Source: Amycolatopsis umgeniensis
GTDB taxonomy: Bacteria; Actinomycetota; Actinomycetes; Mycobacteriales; Pseudonocardiaceae
DNA length: 64,000 bases
Reading direction: 5' to 3'
Assembly: GCF_014205155.1 (NCBI RefSeq)
Contig: NZ_JACHMX010000001.1
Span: forward strand, 7,068,001-7,132,000
The notes under the pieces were generated by a model. The model saw only the letters and a program-made list of their open reading frames with translations, was not told the DNA's origin and made no database searches. Both the position numbers and the translations under genes were made by a program. Shown here piece after piece: positions 7,379-14,945 of this stretch. Each line of letters starts with the position of its first letter. Positions within the stretch are counted from its first letter, which is position 1.

Positions 7379-8785
7379 ATGAAGCGTCGGTCCGGCTGGG
7401 CGATCATGGCGAGCCTGTCACTGTTTCTCACCGGTTGTGCCGCGACCGTAGGGGGAGTGGCACAACCGGTGGACCCCACCCGGGTCGCCGGACTCGAGAT
7501 CACCGACGGGCCCAGTGGGCTCAAGCCCGGCGTGCTCGACGCCGCTCTCCCCGTCGACGGCGGGGACGGCGGGGAGATCGACAAGGTCGCGGCCAACGCC
7601 GTCGCCGACGTCCAGCGGTACTGGCGCGAGCATCTGCCGGCGGTCTTCAGCCGCGACTTCCGGCCGCTGGCCAAGCTCGCGTCGTACGACTCGGCGGGGC
7701 GCGGCCGCGTGATCTGCGGGGCTTCGACGGCCGGGCTGGTGAACGCGTTCTACTGCGCGGGGGAGGACGTCGTCGCTTGGGATCGCGGGGAACTGCTGCC
7801 GATGCTGAACGATTCCATCGGCCCGGCGTCGGTCATGGCCGTACTCGCCCACGAGATCGGCCACGCCGTCCAGTTCCGGCTGGGCCTCCCGGCCGCGACG
7901 CCGTCGATCGTCAAGGAACAGCAGGCCGATTGCTACACCGGCGCGTATCTCCGCTGGGTCGCCGAGGGCAAGTCGCCGATGTTCCAGGTCTCCACCGGCC
8001 GCGGGCTCAACGAGGTGCTCACCGCGTTGTTCCAGATCCGCGACTCCGCCGGGGTCGCCTTCGACGACGACGGCGCGCACGGCAACGCCTTCGACCGGGT
8101 TTCCGCGTTCCAGTTCGGCTTCACCGACGGTCCCGCCCGCTGCGCGATGATCGACGAGCGGGAGGTCGAGGGCCGCAGCACACAAGGCGGGTTCGGCTCG
8201 GCCGCGGCGAACGAGCGGGCGGCGGCGGAGAACGTCCGCCTCGACGACCGCGAGGCGCTGGCCGACCTCACCACCAGCCTGCGGCAGGCCTTCCGGCTCG
8301 CGGCCACCCCGCCGACGCTCACCACCGGAGCGGCCTGCGGCGTGACGACAGAGGACGCGCTCGCGTCGTACTGCTCGGAGTCCAACCAGATCAACCTCGA
8401 CCTCGACGGGCTCGTCCGCATCGGGACCCCGCCGCGCAGGGGGCGCCAAGGCGGCATCGGTGACTTCGCCGCGTTCGCCGAGGTCGCGTCGCGCTACACC
8501 CTCGCCGTCCAGCAGGAAGGCGGTTTCCGGCTCGACGGCCCGGTGGCCGCGCAGCGCACGGCGTGCCTCACCGGCTTCTGGGCATCGACCCTGGTGGACG
8601 GCGGGGCGCTGACGTTGTCACCGGGCGACCTCGACGAGGCCATCGCCGAGATGCTGACGCGCAACAGCCTGATCGCGGCGGACGTCCGCGGCAGGACGCT
8701 CCCGGCGGGTTTCGCCAGGGTCGCCGCCTTCCGTGACGGCTTCTCCTCCGGCAGCCAGGAAACCTGCGGCGAGAAGTACCGCTGA
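7379..8785 (+). CDS. Membrane-anchored neutral zinc metallopeptidase
   Basis: About 468 residues. ATG 7379 is chosen; GTG 7376 directly abuts it. The signal peptide ends in a lipobox (FLTGC, Cys about 20), so it is an extracytoplasmic lipoprotein. The catalytic core holds HEIGH at about 158-162 (AVLAHEIGHAVQ), with two zinc-binding histidines and the catalytic glutamate. It is followed about 20 residues later by EQQAD, where the third metal ligand is expected in YpfJ-type neutral metallopeptidases. The C-terminal half (about 250-468) is helical, carries paired cysteines, and looks like a substrate or partner domain. The natural substrate is unknown. A perfect hairpin ends the gene. Confidence 0.9.
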   Translation: MKRRSGWAIMASLSLFLTGCAATVGGVAQPVDPTRVAGLEITDGPSGLKPGVLDAALPVDGGDGGEIDKVAANAVADVQRYWREHLPAVFSRDFRPLAKLASYDSAGRGRVICGASTAGLVNAFYCAGEDVVAWDRGELLPMLNDSIGPASVMAVLAHEIGHAVQFRLGLPAATPSIVKEQQADCYTGAYLRWVAEGKSPMFQVSTGRGLNEVLTALFQIRDSAGVAFDDDGAHGNAFDRVSAFQFGFTDGPARCAMIDEREVEGRSTQGGFGSAAANERAAAENVRLDDREALADLTTSLRQAFRLAATPPTLTTGAACGVTTEDALASYCSESNQINLDLDGLVRIGTPPRRGRQGGIGDFAAFAEVASRYTLAVQQEGGFRLDGPVAAQRTACLTGFWASTLVDGGALTLSPGDLDEAIAEMLTRNSLIAADVRGRTLPAGFARVAAFRDGFSSGSQETCGEKYR

Positions 8786-8787
8786 AC

Positions 8788-8840
8788 GCGCGTGAAGGCC
8801 CCTTCCCTCAGGTCAGCCGAGGGAAGGGGCCTTCACGCGC
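8788..8840. terminator. 53-bp perfect hairpin between convergent genes
   Basis: 22-bp arms at 8788-8809 and 8819-8840 pair perfectly around a 9-nt loop. Each arm contains GAAGG-CC-CCTTC. It lies 3 bp after one stop codon and 10 bp before the convergent one. It is a likely bidirectional terminator and a member of the dispersed hairpin family. Confidence 0.8.
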
Positions 8841-8850
8841 GAAGCGAGGC

Positions 8851-10032
8851 TTACACGAAGGCGCTCTGACCCGTGATGGCCTTTCCGACGATCAGCGTGT
8901 TCATCTCGCGGGTGCCCTCGAACGAGTAGATCGCCTCGGCGTCGGTGAAGAACCGCATGATGTCGTTGTCCAGCACGATCCCGTTGCCGCCGAAGATCTC
9001 GCGGCCCCAGGCGACGACCTCGCGCATCCGTGAGGTCACGAACGCCTTGGCCAGCGACGAGTGCTCGTCCTTGAAGATCCCGGCGTCCTGCAGGCGGGCC
9101 AGCTGCACCAGCATGCCCCACGACGCGGTGATGTTGCCGAGGCTCTTCACCAGCATGTCCTGCACCATCTGGAACCGCGCGATCGGACGGCCGAACTGCT
9201 TGCGCTCCTTGGCGTAGTCGAGCGCGAGTTCGTAGGCGCCGATCATCACGCCGAGCCCCTGCCAGGCCACGCCACCGCGGGTCGCGCGCAGGATCTCGGC
9301 GACGTCGCGGAACGAGTCGATGCCCTGCAGCCGGTTGGCCTCCGGCACCCGGACGTCGGTCAGGGTGATCTCCGCGTTCTCCACGATCCGGAACGCGAAC
9401 TTGTTCTCGATCTTGACCGGGACGAATCCGGGCGAATCCTTCTCGACCACGAAACCCTTGACGTTGTTGTCGTCCTCGTCGCGGGCCCACACGATGACCA
9501 GGTCGGCGAAGGTCGCGTTCCCGATCCACTTCTTGGCACCGTTGAGGATCCAGGTGTCGCCCTCGCGCCTGGCTGTCGTGCGCATGCCACCGGCGACGTC
9601 GGAACCGCCGAGCGGTTCGGTCATCGCGAACGCGCCGATCTTGTCCATCGCCGCCATCGACGGGAGCCAGCGGTCGCGCTGCTCCTGGTCGCCGCCCGAG
9701 TAGATGCTGTACATCGCGAGTCCGTTGTGGACACCGAAGAACGTGGCCACGGAAGGATCCGTGCGGGTCATCTCCATCGCCATCATGCCGCTGAGCAGGT
9801 GGCTCGTCGCCGGAAGGTGTTCGCCGTAGCCCTCGTAGGGCAGTCCGGCGAGGCCCTGCTCACGGAACTTGCCGACGAGCTCGTGCGGGAACTCGCCCTT
9901 CGCCCAGTATTCGTTCACGAGCGGCTTGACCTCGGTGCGCATGAAGTCGCGCGCCTTGAGCAGCAGCTTGCGCTCCTCCTCGGGCAGCAGGGCCTCGTAG
10001 TCGTAGAAGTCGGCGGTCAGTCGGTCTTCCAT
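8851..10032 (-). CDS. Acyl-CoA dehydrogenase (glutaryl-CoA-dehydrogenase-like)
   Basis: A 393-residue FAD enzyme of the acyl-CoA dehydrogenase superfamily. The N-terminal helical domain is followed by AFAMTEPLGGSDVAGG (flavin and substrate contacts), a beta domain with KKWIGNATFADLVIVWAR, and the C-terminal helical domain. YSFEGTREMN near residue 372 supplies the catalytic-base glutamate seen in the glutaryl- and short-chain types. The reaction is alpha,beta-dehydrogenation of an acyl-CoA with electrons passed to ETF. It is the last gene of a five-gene operon, one base after the hydroxyacyl-CoA dehydrogenase gene. The chain length is unknown. Confidence 0.9.
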   Translation of the reverse strand: MEDRLTADFYDYEALLPEEERKLLLKARDFMRTEVKPLVNEYWAKGEFPHELVGKFREQGLAGLPYEGYGEHLPATSHLLSGMMAMEMTRTDPSVATFFGVHNGLAMYSIYSGGDQEQRDRWLPSMAAMDKIGAFAMTEPLGGSDVAGGMRTTARREGDTWILNGAKKWIGNATFADLVIVWARDEDDNNVKGFVVEKDSPGFVPVKIENKFAFRIVENAEITLTDVRVPEANRLQGIDSFRDVAEILRATRGGVAWQGLGVMIGAYELALDYAKERKQFGRPIARFQMVQDMLVKSLGNITASWGMLVQLARLQDAGIFKDEHSSLAKAFVTSRMREVVAWGREIFGGNGIVLDNDIMRFFTDAEAIYSFEGTREMNTLIVGKAITGQSAFV

Positions 10033-10033
10033 G

Positions 10034-10963
10034 TCAGTTCTCCTCCTTGGCGGCGGTGTCCAAAGCGGACAGCACCGCGAGCTGCTTGCGGTCGCGCGCC
10101 TCGGCGAGTTCCGAGTACGTGGAGGAGCCGTAAGCGGATTCCACGGCTTCGATGAGCCGTTCCTGTTCTTCCGGGTTCTGCGAGGGCTGGCCGAGACCGG
10201 CCCACATCTTCTTCATCGACTTGCCGATGTGCTCGGCCATGTGCCGGTAACCGCCGGGGCCACCACCCAGATGCGAGCCGAGGAACGGCCCGACGGTCGA
10301 CCAGCGGATGCCGAGCGAGTTCGTCATCACGGCGTCCACTTCGGACGGTGAAACCACACCCTGCTCGACCAGGTAGATCGCCTCGCGGCTCAGCGCGTTC
10401 TGCAGCCGGTTGCCGACGAACCCGGGGATCTCCTTGCGTTCCACCACCGGGGTGCGGCCGACGAACCGGTAGAACTCGACGGCGCGCTCCACCGAGTCGG
10501 CGCCGGTGCGCTCACCGGGGACGACCTCGACCAGCGGGATCAGGTGCGGCGGGTTGAACGGGTGTCCGATGAGGACCCGGGACGCGTCGTCGAGGTCCTT
10601 CGCGAACGCTGTCGAGGGGATCGCCGAAGACGAGCTGAGCAGCAGCGCGTGCGACGGCGCCTCGCGGACCAGCGTCGCGAACAGATCCTGTTTGAACTCG
10701 ACGCTCTCGGGCCCGTTCTCCTGCACGATGTCCGCGTGCCGGACGGCCTCGGCGACGTCAGCGGCGAGGTGGACGCGAGGGGCGAGGTCCGTGGCTTCCC
10801 GGCCGAGGTGCGGGGCGAAGTCCGCCAGTGCGCCGGAGACGGCGTCGGCGAGGTCCGGCCGCGGGTCCGAGACCCGGACGTCCATGCCGTGCGAGGCGAA
10901 CAACGCCGTCCAGGACAGGCCGATCGTGCCCGCGCCGATCACCGCGGCGGTGCGAAAAGTCAT
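10034..10963 (-). CDS. 3-hydroxyacyl-CoA dehydrogenase family (lambda-crystallin / carnitine dehydrogenase type)
   Basis: 309 residues from ATG 10963 (MTFRTAAVIGAG); the longer frame is spurious. The Rossmann motif GAGTIG is at residues 10-15. The family signature GHPFNPPHLIPLVEVVPG carries the catalytic histidine, and EIPGFVGNRLQ links to the helical C-terminal domain. This single-domain type oxidises a 3-hydroxy group with NAD+. The tail of about 120 residues resembles L-carnitine dehydrogenase and lambda-crystallin more than FadB. Its ATG overlaps the upstream stop codon (ATGA), so translation is probably coupled. In this operon it would oxidise the product of the hydratase. Whether the substrate is a CoA ester or a free acid cannot be settled. 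Confidence 0.87.
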   Translation of the reverse strand: MTFRTAAVIGAGTIGLSWTALFASHGMDVRVSDPRPDLADAVSGALADFAPHLGREATDLAPRVHLAADVAEAVRHADIVQENGPESVEFKQDLFATLVREAPSHALLLSSSSAIPSTAFAKDLDDASRVLIGHPFNPPHLIPLVEVVPGERTGADSVERAVEFYRFVGRTPVVERKEIPGFVGNRLQNALSREAIYLVEQGVVSPSEVDAVMTNSLGIRWSTVGPFLGSHLGGGPGGYRHMAEHIGKSMKKMWAGLGQPSQNPEEQERLIEAVESAYGSSTYSELAEARDRKQLAVLSALDTAAKEEN

Positions 10964-11715
10964 GACCGCGCTCCCTTCAAGTAGTCGAAGACCGGCTTGA
11001 CCGGGGCGAGCGTCAGGTCGGTGAGGATGTGGCTCGCGGAAACGACCTCCAGCACCGGGAGATCGGCCAGCGGGGCCAGGACGTGCTGGAACAGCTGCAG
11101 CCGCGCGGGCCCGGTCCACGCCTCCTTGACCACCACGTCGGTGATCTCGGTGCGGACCAGTTCGAAGACCCGGGGCGAACCGTCGTAGTCCGGGATGGTC
11201 TTGAGCATGAACGTCGGCACGGTGATCTGCTTCTCGGCCTCGGCCACGTCCAGCCGGTGGTGCTTGTAGCCCATGGTCGCGGTCGCGACACGCTGGCTGC
11301 CGTAGTCGAGTGTCCCGACGAGCGCGCCGTTCTCGGCGAACAGTTTCGGCGAGCCGATGGTCTTCGGGTACGCGCTGATCTCGCGGCCGGACGCGGTTGC
11401 CGGGAAGTTGTCGAGGTACATCGCGTGCAGGTACTCACCGCGTTCGCCCTCGAAGCTGACCGGGATCGCCTGACCGGACTCGGTGTAGGGCCCGTAGCCG
11501 CTGACGTCGCCCATCTTCATCACCTCGAACCGCACCAGCGGCTCGTCGATTTCCAGGGGCTCCGGGACGACGGCGCGCAGGGCGTCGGCGTCGGTGCGGT
11601 AGACGATGTTGAGGTATTCGCGGTTCGTGAACCGGGGCACCACCGGCGCGTAGGCAGGGTTCGTGAGCGGGGTGGTCACGTGCTGGAGGACTTCTTGCTG
11701 CTTCATCTCACTCAC
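10960..11715 (-). CDS. Acetoacetate decarboxylase family protein
   Basis: 251 residues of the ADC fold. The segment REISAYPKTIGSPKLF carries Lys118, in the position of the Schiff-base lysine of clostridial acetoacetate decarboxylase. The nearby glutamates and the basic/hydrophobic cavity segment are also kept, so decarboxylase or related Schiff-base chemistry on a beta-keto acid is plausible. ADC-fold relatives also do aldol or hydratase reactions, so the activity is inferred. The gene overlaps its upstream neighbour by 8 bp and its downstream neighbour by 4 bp, placing it firmly in the acyl-CoA operon. Confidence 0.85.
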   Translation of the reverse strand: MSEMKQQEVLQHVTTPLTNPAYAPVVPRFTNREYLNIVYRTDADALRAVVPEPLEIDEPLVRFEVMKMGDVSGYGPYTESGQAIPVSFEGERGEYLHAMYLDNFPATASGREISAYPKTIGSPKLFAENGALVGTLDYGSQRVATATMGYKHHRLDVAEAEKQITVPTFMLKTIPDYDGSPRVFELVRTEITDVVVKEAWTGPARLQLFQHVLAPLADLPVLEVVSASHILTDLTLAPVKPVFDYLKGARS

Positions 11716-12475
11716 CTGTCCACTGTGGAGCGCGGCGCTCGGCGAAGGCCTGCATGCCTTCGCGGACGTCGGCCGACTTCATCAGCGACGGCATCTCCGA
11801 ACGCTGGGAGGCAAACGCTTGCGCGTCCGGAACGCCGTCGGCGGCGCGGACGATCTTCTTGACCAGGGCCAGCGCCAGGGGAGCGTTGGCGGCGATCTGC
11901 TCGGCGAGTTGCAACGCGACGGCGGCGGCCTCGCCGCTCGGGACGACCCGGTTCGCCAGGCCGAGGCGTCCGGCGCGCTCGGCGCTGATCGGTTCGCCGG
12001 TGAGCAGGAACTCCATCGCCAGGTGGTGCGGGATCCGCTTCGGCAGCCGGATCACGCCGCCGCCGGCCGCGATCAGCCCGCGCTTCACCTCGGGCAAGCC
12101 GAACTTCGCGTCTTCGGCGGCGACGATCAGGTCGCAGCCCAGCGCCAGTTCGAATCCGCCGCCCATGGCCCAGCCTTCGACGGCCGCGATCAGCGGCTTC
12201 GCAAGCTCGGCCTCGGTCAACCCGCCGAACCCGCGCCCGGGGATCTCGGGCGACTCGCCCTTCAGCGCCGCCTTGAGGTCCATACCGGCGCTGAACGAGC
12301 CGTCCGCGCCGGTCAGGACCCCGGCCCGCAGCGCGGGATCGGTTTCCAGGAGGTCGAGTGCTCCGGCTAGGCCTGCCGCGACGGCGGCGTTCACCGCGTT
12401 GCGCGCCTGCGGCCGGTCGATCGTGATCAGCAGGGTGCTGCCGACCCGTTCTGTCCTTACTTCTGTGCTGCTCAT
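11708..12475 (-). CDS. Enoyl-CoA hydratase / crotonase family
   Basis: 255 residues with a typical crotonase fold. Oxyanion-hole segments are FSAGMDL (61-67) and MGGGFELALGCD (104-115). The two acidic positions are Glu109 and Glu129 (in GLPEVKRG); hydratases normally use a glutamate at both. The C-terminal segment NAPLALALVKKIVR is the usual helical trimer arm. It would hydrate the enoyl-CoA made by the dehydrogenase of the same operon. It begins 10 bp after the CoA transferase gene and overlaps the decarboxylase gene. Other crotonase reactions remain possible. Confidence 0.9.
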   Translation of the reverse strand: MSSTEVRTERVGSTLLITIDRPQARNAVNAAVAAGLAGALDLLETDPALRAGVLTGADGSFSAGMDLKAALKGESPEIPGRGFGGLTEAELAKPLIAAVEGWAMGGGFELALGCDLIVAAEDAKFGLPEVKRGLIAAGGGVIRLPKRIPHHLAMEFLLTGEPISAERAGRLGLANRVVPSGEAAAVALQLAEQIAANAPLALALVKKIVRAADGVPDAQAFASQRSEMPSLMKSADVREGMQAFAERRAPQWTGE

Positions 12476-12485
12476 GGTTCTTTCC

Positions 12486-13643
12486 TCAGCGAGTGGTGGC
12501 GAGTTCGCGCAGGACGTCTTCCGTGTCCTGACCAGGCAGGGGAGCCAGGCGCCGCACGGAACCGGGGGTCGCGGAGAACTTCACCGGAATGCCGATGGTG
12601 CGGATCGAGCCCTCGCTCGGGTGCTCGACGACGTCGAGCAGGTGGCCGTCGCGGACGTACTCGTCGTCCTGCGCGTTGTCCAGTTCCAGGACCGGGGCCA
12701 TCGGGATGCTGTGCTTCGCGCACACCTCGGTCCACTCCGCGGTGGTCAGCGCCGGTGCGCACTTGGCGATCATCCCGGCCAGCGCCTCGTGGTCGGCGCC
12801 GTCGATCGCGTCGCCGTTGACGCGCGGGTCCTCGGCCAGTTCCGGCCGCCCGGCGGCGTGGAAGAAGTCGCGGAAGTTCTGCGGGTTGTAGGGGATCACG
12901 CAGGCCATGCCGTCCTTGGTGTGCACCGCCTGGTGGCCGGGGTTCATCGACGGGCCGAAGCCGGTCGGTCCTTCCGCGGGCTCGAAGACGTGCCCGGCGA
13001 GGTGCTCGACGAGGTTGAACGCGATCAGCGTGTCGGTCATCGGGATCTCGACCCGCTGGCCCTCGCCGGTCTTGTCGCGGTGCACCAGCGCCGCGAGCAC
13101 GGTGTAGGCGATGGTAAGGGAGGAGACCTTGTCGCCGATGATCGTCGGCAGGTAGACCGGCTTGCCCAGCGCGCGGTTCGCGACGTCGACCAGCCCGGAC
13201 GACGCCTGCACCGTCTCGTCGTAGGCGGCGTGGCCCGCGCGGTCGGAGTCGCCGCGGAAGCCCTGTGCGTGGGCGTAGACCAGGCCGGGGTTGCGCGCGG
13301 CGACGTCGGCGTAGTTCATGCCGAGCCTGCTCAGCGCGCCGGGGCGCATGTTGGTGATCAGCACGTCGGCGGTGTCGATGAGCTCGAGCGCCCGCTCGCG
13401 CTGCTCCTCGTCCTTGAGGTTGAGGGCGACGCTGCGCTTGTTGCGGTTCACGTTCAGGTTGAGCGGCGTCATCCCCGGCGTCGTGCGGAACTTGCCCACC
13501 CGGACGGTGTCCGCGGGGGACTCGATCTTGATCACGTCGGCGCCGAGGTCGCCGAGGATCTGCGCGGCGTACGGACCCATGACGACCGTCGAGAGGTCGA
13601 TCACGCGAACGCCGTCCAGAGGTCCGGTGGCGGTCTGAGTCAT
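12486..13643 (-). CDS. Class III CoA transferase (CaiB/BaiF)
   Basis: A 385-residue enzyme that moves CoA between carboxylic acids through an aspartyl anhydride. Asp142 in AAYDETVQASSG matches the catalytic Asp of formyl-CoA transferase. The N-terminal GVRVIDLSTVVMGPYAAQILGDLGADVIKIE and the segments NRNKRSVALNLK and GFGP are standard. It is the first gene of the operon and would activate the free-acid substrate, after which dehydrogenation, hydration, oxidation and perhaps decarboxylation follow. A palindrome about 80 bp upstream is a candidate operator. Confidence 0.92.
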   Translation of the reverse strand: MTQTATGPLDGVRVIDLSTVVMGPYAAQILGDLGADVIKIESPADTVRVGKFRTTPGMTPLNLNVNRNKRSVALNLKDEEQRERALELIDTADVLITNMRPGALSRLGMNYADVAARNPGLVYAHAQGFRGDSDRAGHAAYDETVQASSGLVDVANRALGKPVYLPTIIGDKVSSLTIAYTVLAALVHRDKTGEGQRVEIPMTDTLIAFNLVEHLAGHVFEPAEGPTGFGPSMNPGHQAVHTKDGMACVIPYNPQNFRDFFHAAGRPELAEDPRVNGDAIDGADHEALAGMIAKCAPALTTAEWTEVCAKHSIPMAPVLELDNAQDDEYVRDGHLLDVVEHPSEGSIRTIGIPVKFSATPGSVRRLAPLPGQDTEDVLRELATTR

Positions 13644-13723
13644 TTTGCTTCCCTTCGCCGTTGTTCGCTCTACCTTCGAAGTTAGGCGCGAATAGCAATG
13701 AAGGGAATGATCAAGAAACGAAG

Positions 13724-13752
13724 AATGGTATGACCGCGGTGGTCATACCATT
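13724..13752. promoter_or_regulatory. Candidate operator of the acyl-CoA operon
   Basis: AATGGTATGACC (13724-13735) and its exact complement (13741-13752) are separated by GCGGT, centred about 95 bp upstream of the CoA transferase start. It is AT-richer than its surroundings and unlike the hairpin family, so it is probably a protein-binding site. The LysR protein encoded just upstream is the obvious candidate, but the arms would also suit a GntR- or TetR-type dimer. Confidence 0.55.
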
Positions 13753-13784
13753 TATTTTGGGGCTGCTGAGGAAGTTGGTTCGGG

Positions 13785-13839
13785 TGTCGCGAAAGCCACT
13801 TTCGGGACGTCTGATGTCTCGAAAGTGGCTTTCGCGACA
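13785..13839. repeat. 55-bp hairpin, GAAAG-CCA-CTTTC subtype (copy 1)
   Basis: 24-bp arms (13785-13808 and 13816-13839) with one mismatch and a 7-nt loop. Near-identical 55-bp copies lie at 27509-27563 and 47433-47487. Confidence 0.85.
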
Positions 13840-13867
13840 TCGGGGTGGCGGTGGTGCGGGGTTGGTC

Positions 13868-13921
13868 GTGAAGGAGTCCTTCACGGACTTGCGTATCGCC
13901 ACGCCGGCCCCACACGCACCA
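13868..13921. repeat. 54-bp repeated module, copy A
   Basis: It begins with the palindrome GTGAAGGAGTCCTTCAC and continues with GGACTTGCG and ATCGCCACG. It matches 62697-62750 at all but a few positions. A diverged, partial copy lies at about 979-1031. Confidence 0.7.
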
Positions 13922-13960
13922 GCACCCACCGCTGCCCGACACGCGAAGCCACGCGCAGGC

Positions 13961-14013
13961 GTTGCGAAAGCCACTTTCGCAACCTTCACCGTTGCGAAAG
14001 TGGCGTTCACAAC
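13961..14013. repeat. 53-bp hairpin, GTTGCGAAAG subtype (copy 1)
   Basis: 23-bp arms (13961-13983 and 13991-14013) with two mismatches and the loop CTTCACC. The first arm is itself a perfect palindrome (10 bp, CCA, 10 bp). The copy at 47211-47263 is in the opposite orientation. It lies 19 bp after the LysR stop and may act as its terminator. Confidence 0.8.
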
Positions 14014-14032
14014 GTGTCCCCGGCCCGCCTGC

Positions 14033-14941
14033 TCAGGTCGAGAGCGGTTCGGCGAAGATCTCGCGGACCCCGGCGACGAGTTCGGCGAGGTCGCCGTCTT
14101 CGGCGCGGTCACGCCGCCAGAGCAAGGCCGTCTCCAGTTGGGGCTGGAAATCCGCGAACGGCAGGATGGTGGCGCCGTCGACGAGGAACAGATGCATCGG
14201 ACTGGCCGGATCGAGCATCGTGATCGAAAACGACGACCCGTTCGCCACCAGTTCGGAAATGCCCGAATATTCGGTTCCGCCGACTTTGAGCCTTTTCTTG
14301 ATACCCGCGTTCGACAATTTCCTGTCCATGTCGTCCGAATAGGCGGGAATGCTTTCCGAGGCGGACGGGATGTAGGACAGATCACTCAATTCGGCGATGT
14401 CCACCGTTTCCCGTCCGGTGAACCGGCCGGCGGGGACGACGGCGCCGAGCCGCTCGACCTGCACCGGGATGATCTCCAGCGCGGGATCGGTGACCGGCAT
14501 CCGGACCAGCGACAACGCCAGTTTGCCCTCGTGGACCGCGGCGACCAGATCCGGCGTCGTGCCTGGCCAGCGTTTGAGTTCGAACCGGTCGTGACAGCGC
14601 TCTTCGAGCCGTTTGACCCGCTCGCGCAGGGCCGGGTGCACGCCGGCGGGCATCCCGATGAACACGGTGCTCCGGCGCGGCTTCACCGCCTCCTGCAGTC
14701 GCCACGGAATCGCGTTGACCTGGTCGAGGACGTCGCGCGCGATCGGCAGCAGCGCGGACCCGGCCGCGGTCAGCGTCACGTGGTGCGTGCTGCGGTCGAA
14801 AAGTCTGTGGCCGAGTTCGTGTTCGAGATCCTTGATGCGCTGGCTCAGCGGGGAGGCGGCCATATGCAGTTTGCGGGCCGCCTGGGAGAAATTCAGCTCC
14901 TCGGCGACGGCCACGAAGTACCGCAGGTGCAACATCTCCAC
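14033..14941 (-). CDS. LysR-type transcriptional regulator
   Basis: 302 residues; GTG 14941 is used, with the ATG two codons later as an alternative. The winged helix-turn-helix is at residues 1-60 (LRYFVAVAEELNFSQAARKLHMAASPLSQRIKDLEHELG), followed by an effector-binding domain with two periplasmic-binding-like lobes. LysR proteins usually activate a nearby operon when they bind a pathway intermediate. Here the candidate target is the acyl-CoA operon downstream on the same strand, reached across a 389-bp control region. Most LysR genes are divergent from their targets, so this arrangement is less usual. The gene also starts only 4 bp after the sensor kinase gene and may be cotranscribed with it. 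Confidence 0.92.
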   Translation of the reverse strand: MEMLHLRYFVAVAEELNFSQAARKLHMAASPLSQRIKDLEHELGHRLFDRSTHHVTLTAAGSALLPIARDVLDQVNAIPWRLQEAVKPRRSTVFIGMPAGVHPALRERVKRLEERCHDRFELKRWPGTTPDLVAAVHEGKLALSLVRMPVTDPALEIIPVQVERLGAVVPAGRFTGRETVDIAELSDLSYIPSASESIPAYSDDMDRKLSNAGIKKRLKVGGTEYSGISELVANGSSFSITMLDPASPMHLFLVDGATILPFADFQPQLETALLWRRDRAEDGDLAELVAGVREIFAEPLST

Positions 14942-14945
14942 GTGA

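Larger units (their letters stand above)
13644..14032. other. Control region between LysR and the acyl-CoA operon
   Basis: This 389-bp gap holds no gene. It contains, in order from the operon, an AT-richer leader (13644-13723), a perfect 12-bp inverted repeat (13724-13752), a 55-bp hairpin (13785-13839), the recurrent 54-bp module (13868-13921), and a 53-bp hairpin (13961-14013) just after the LysR stop codon. Confidence 0.7.
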
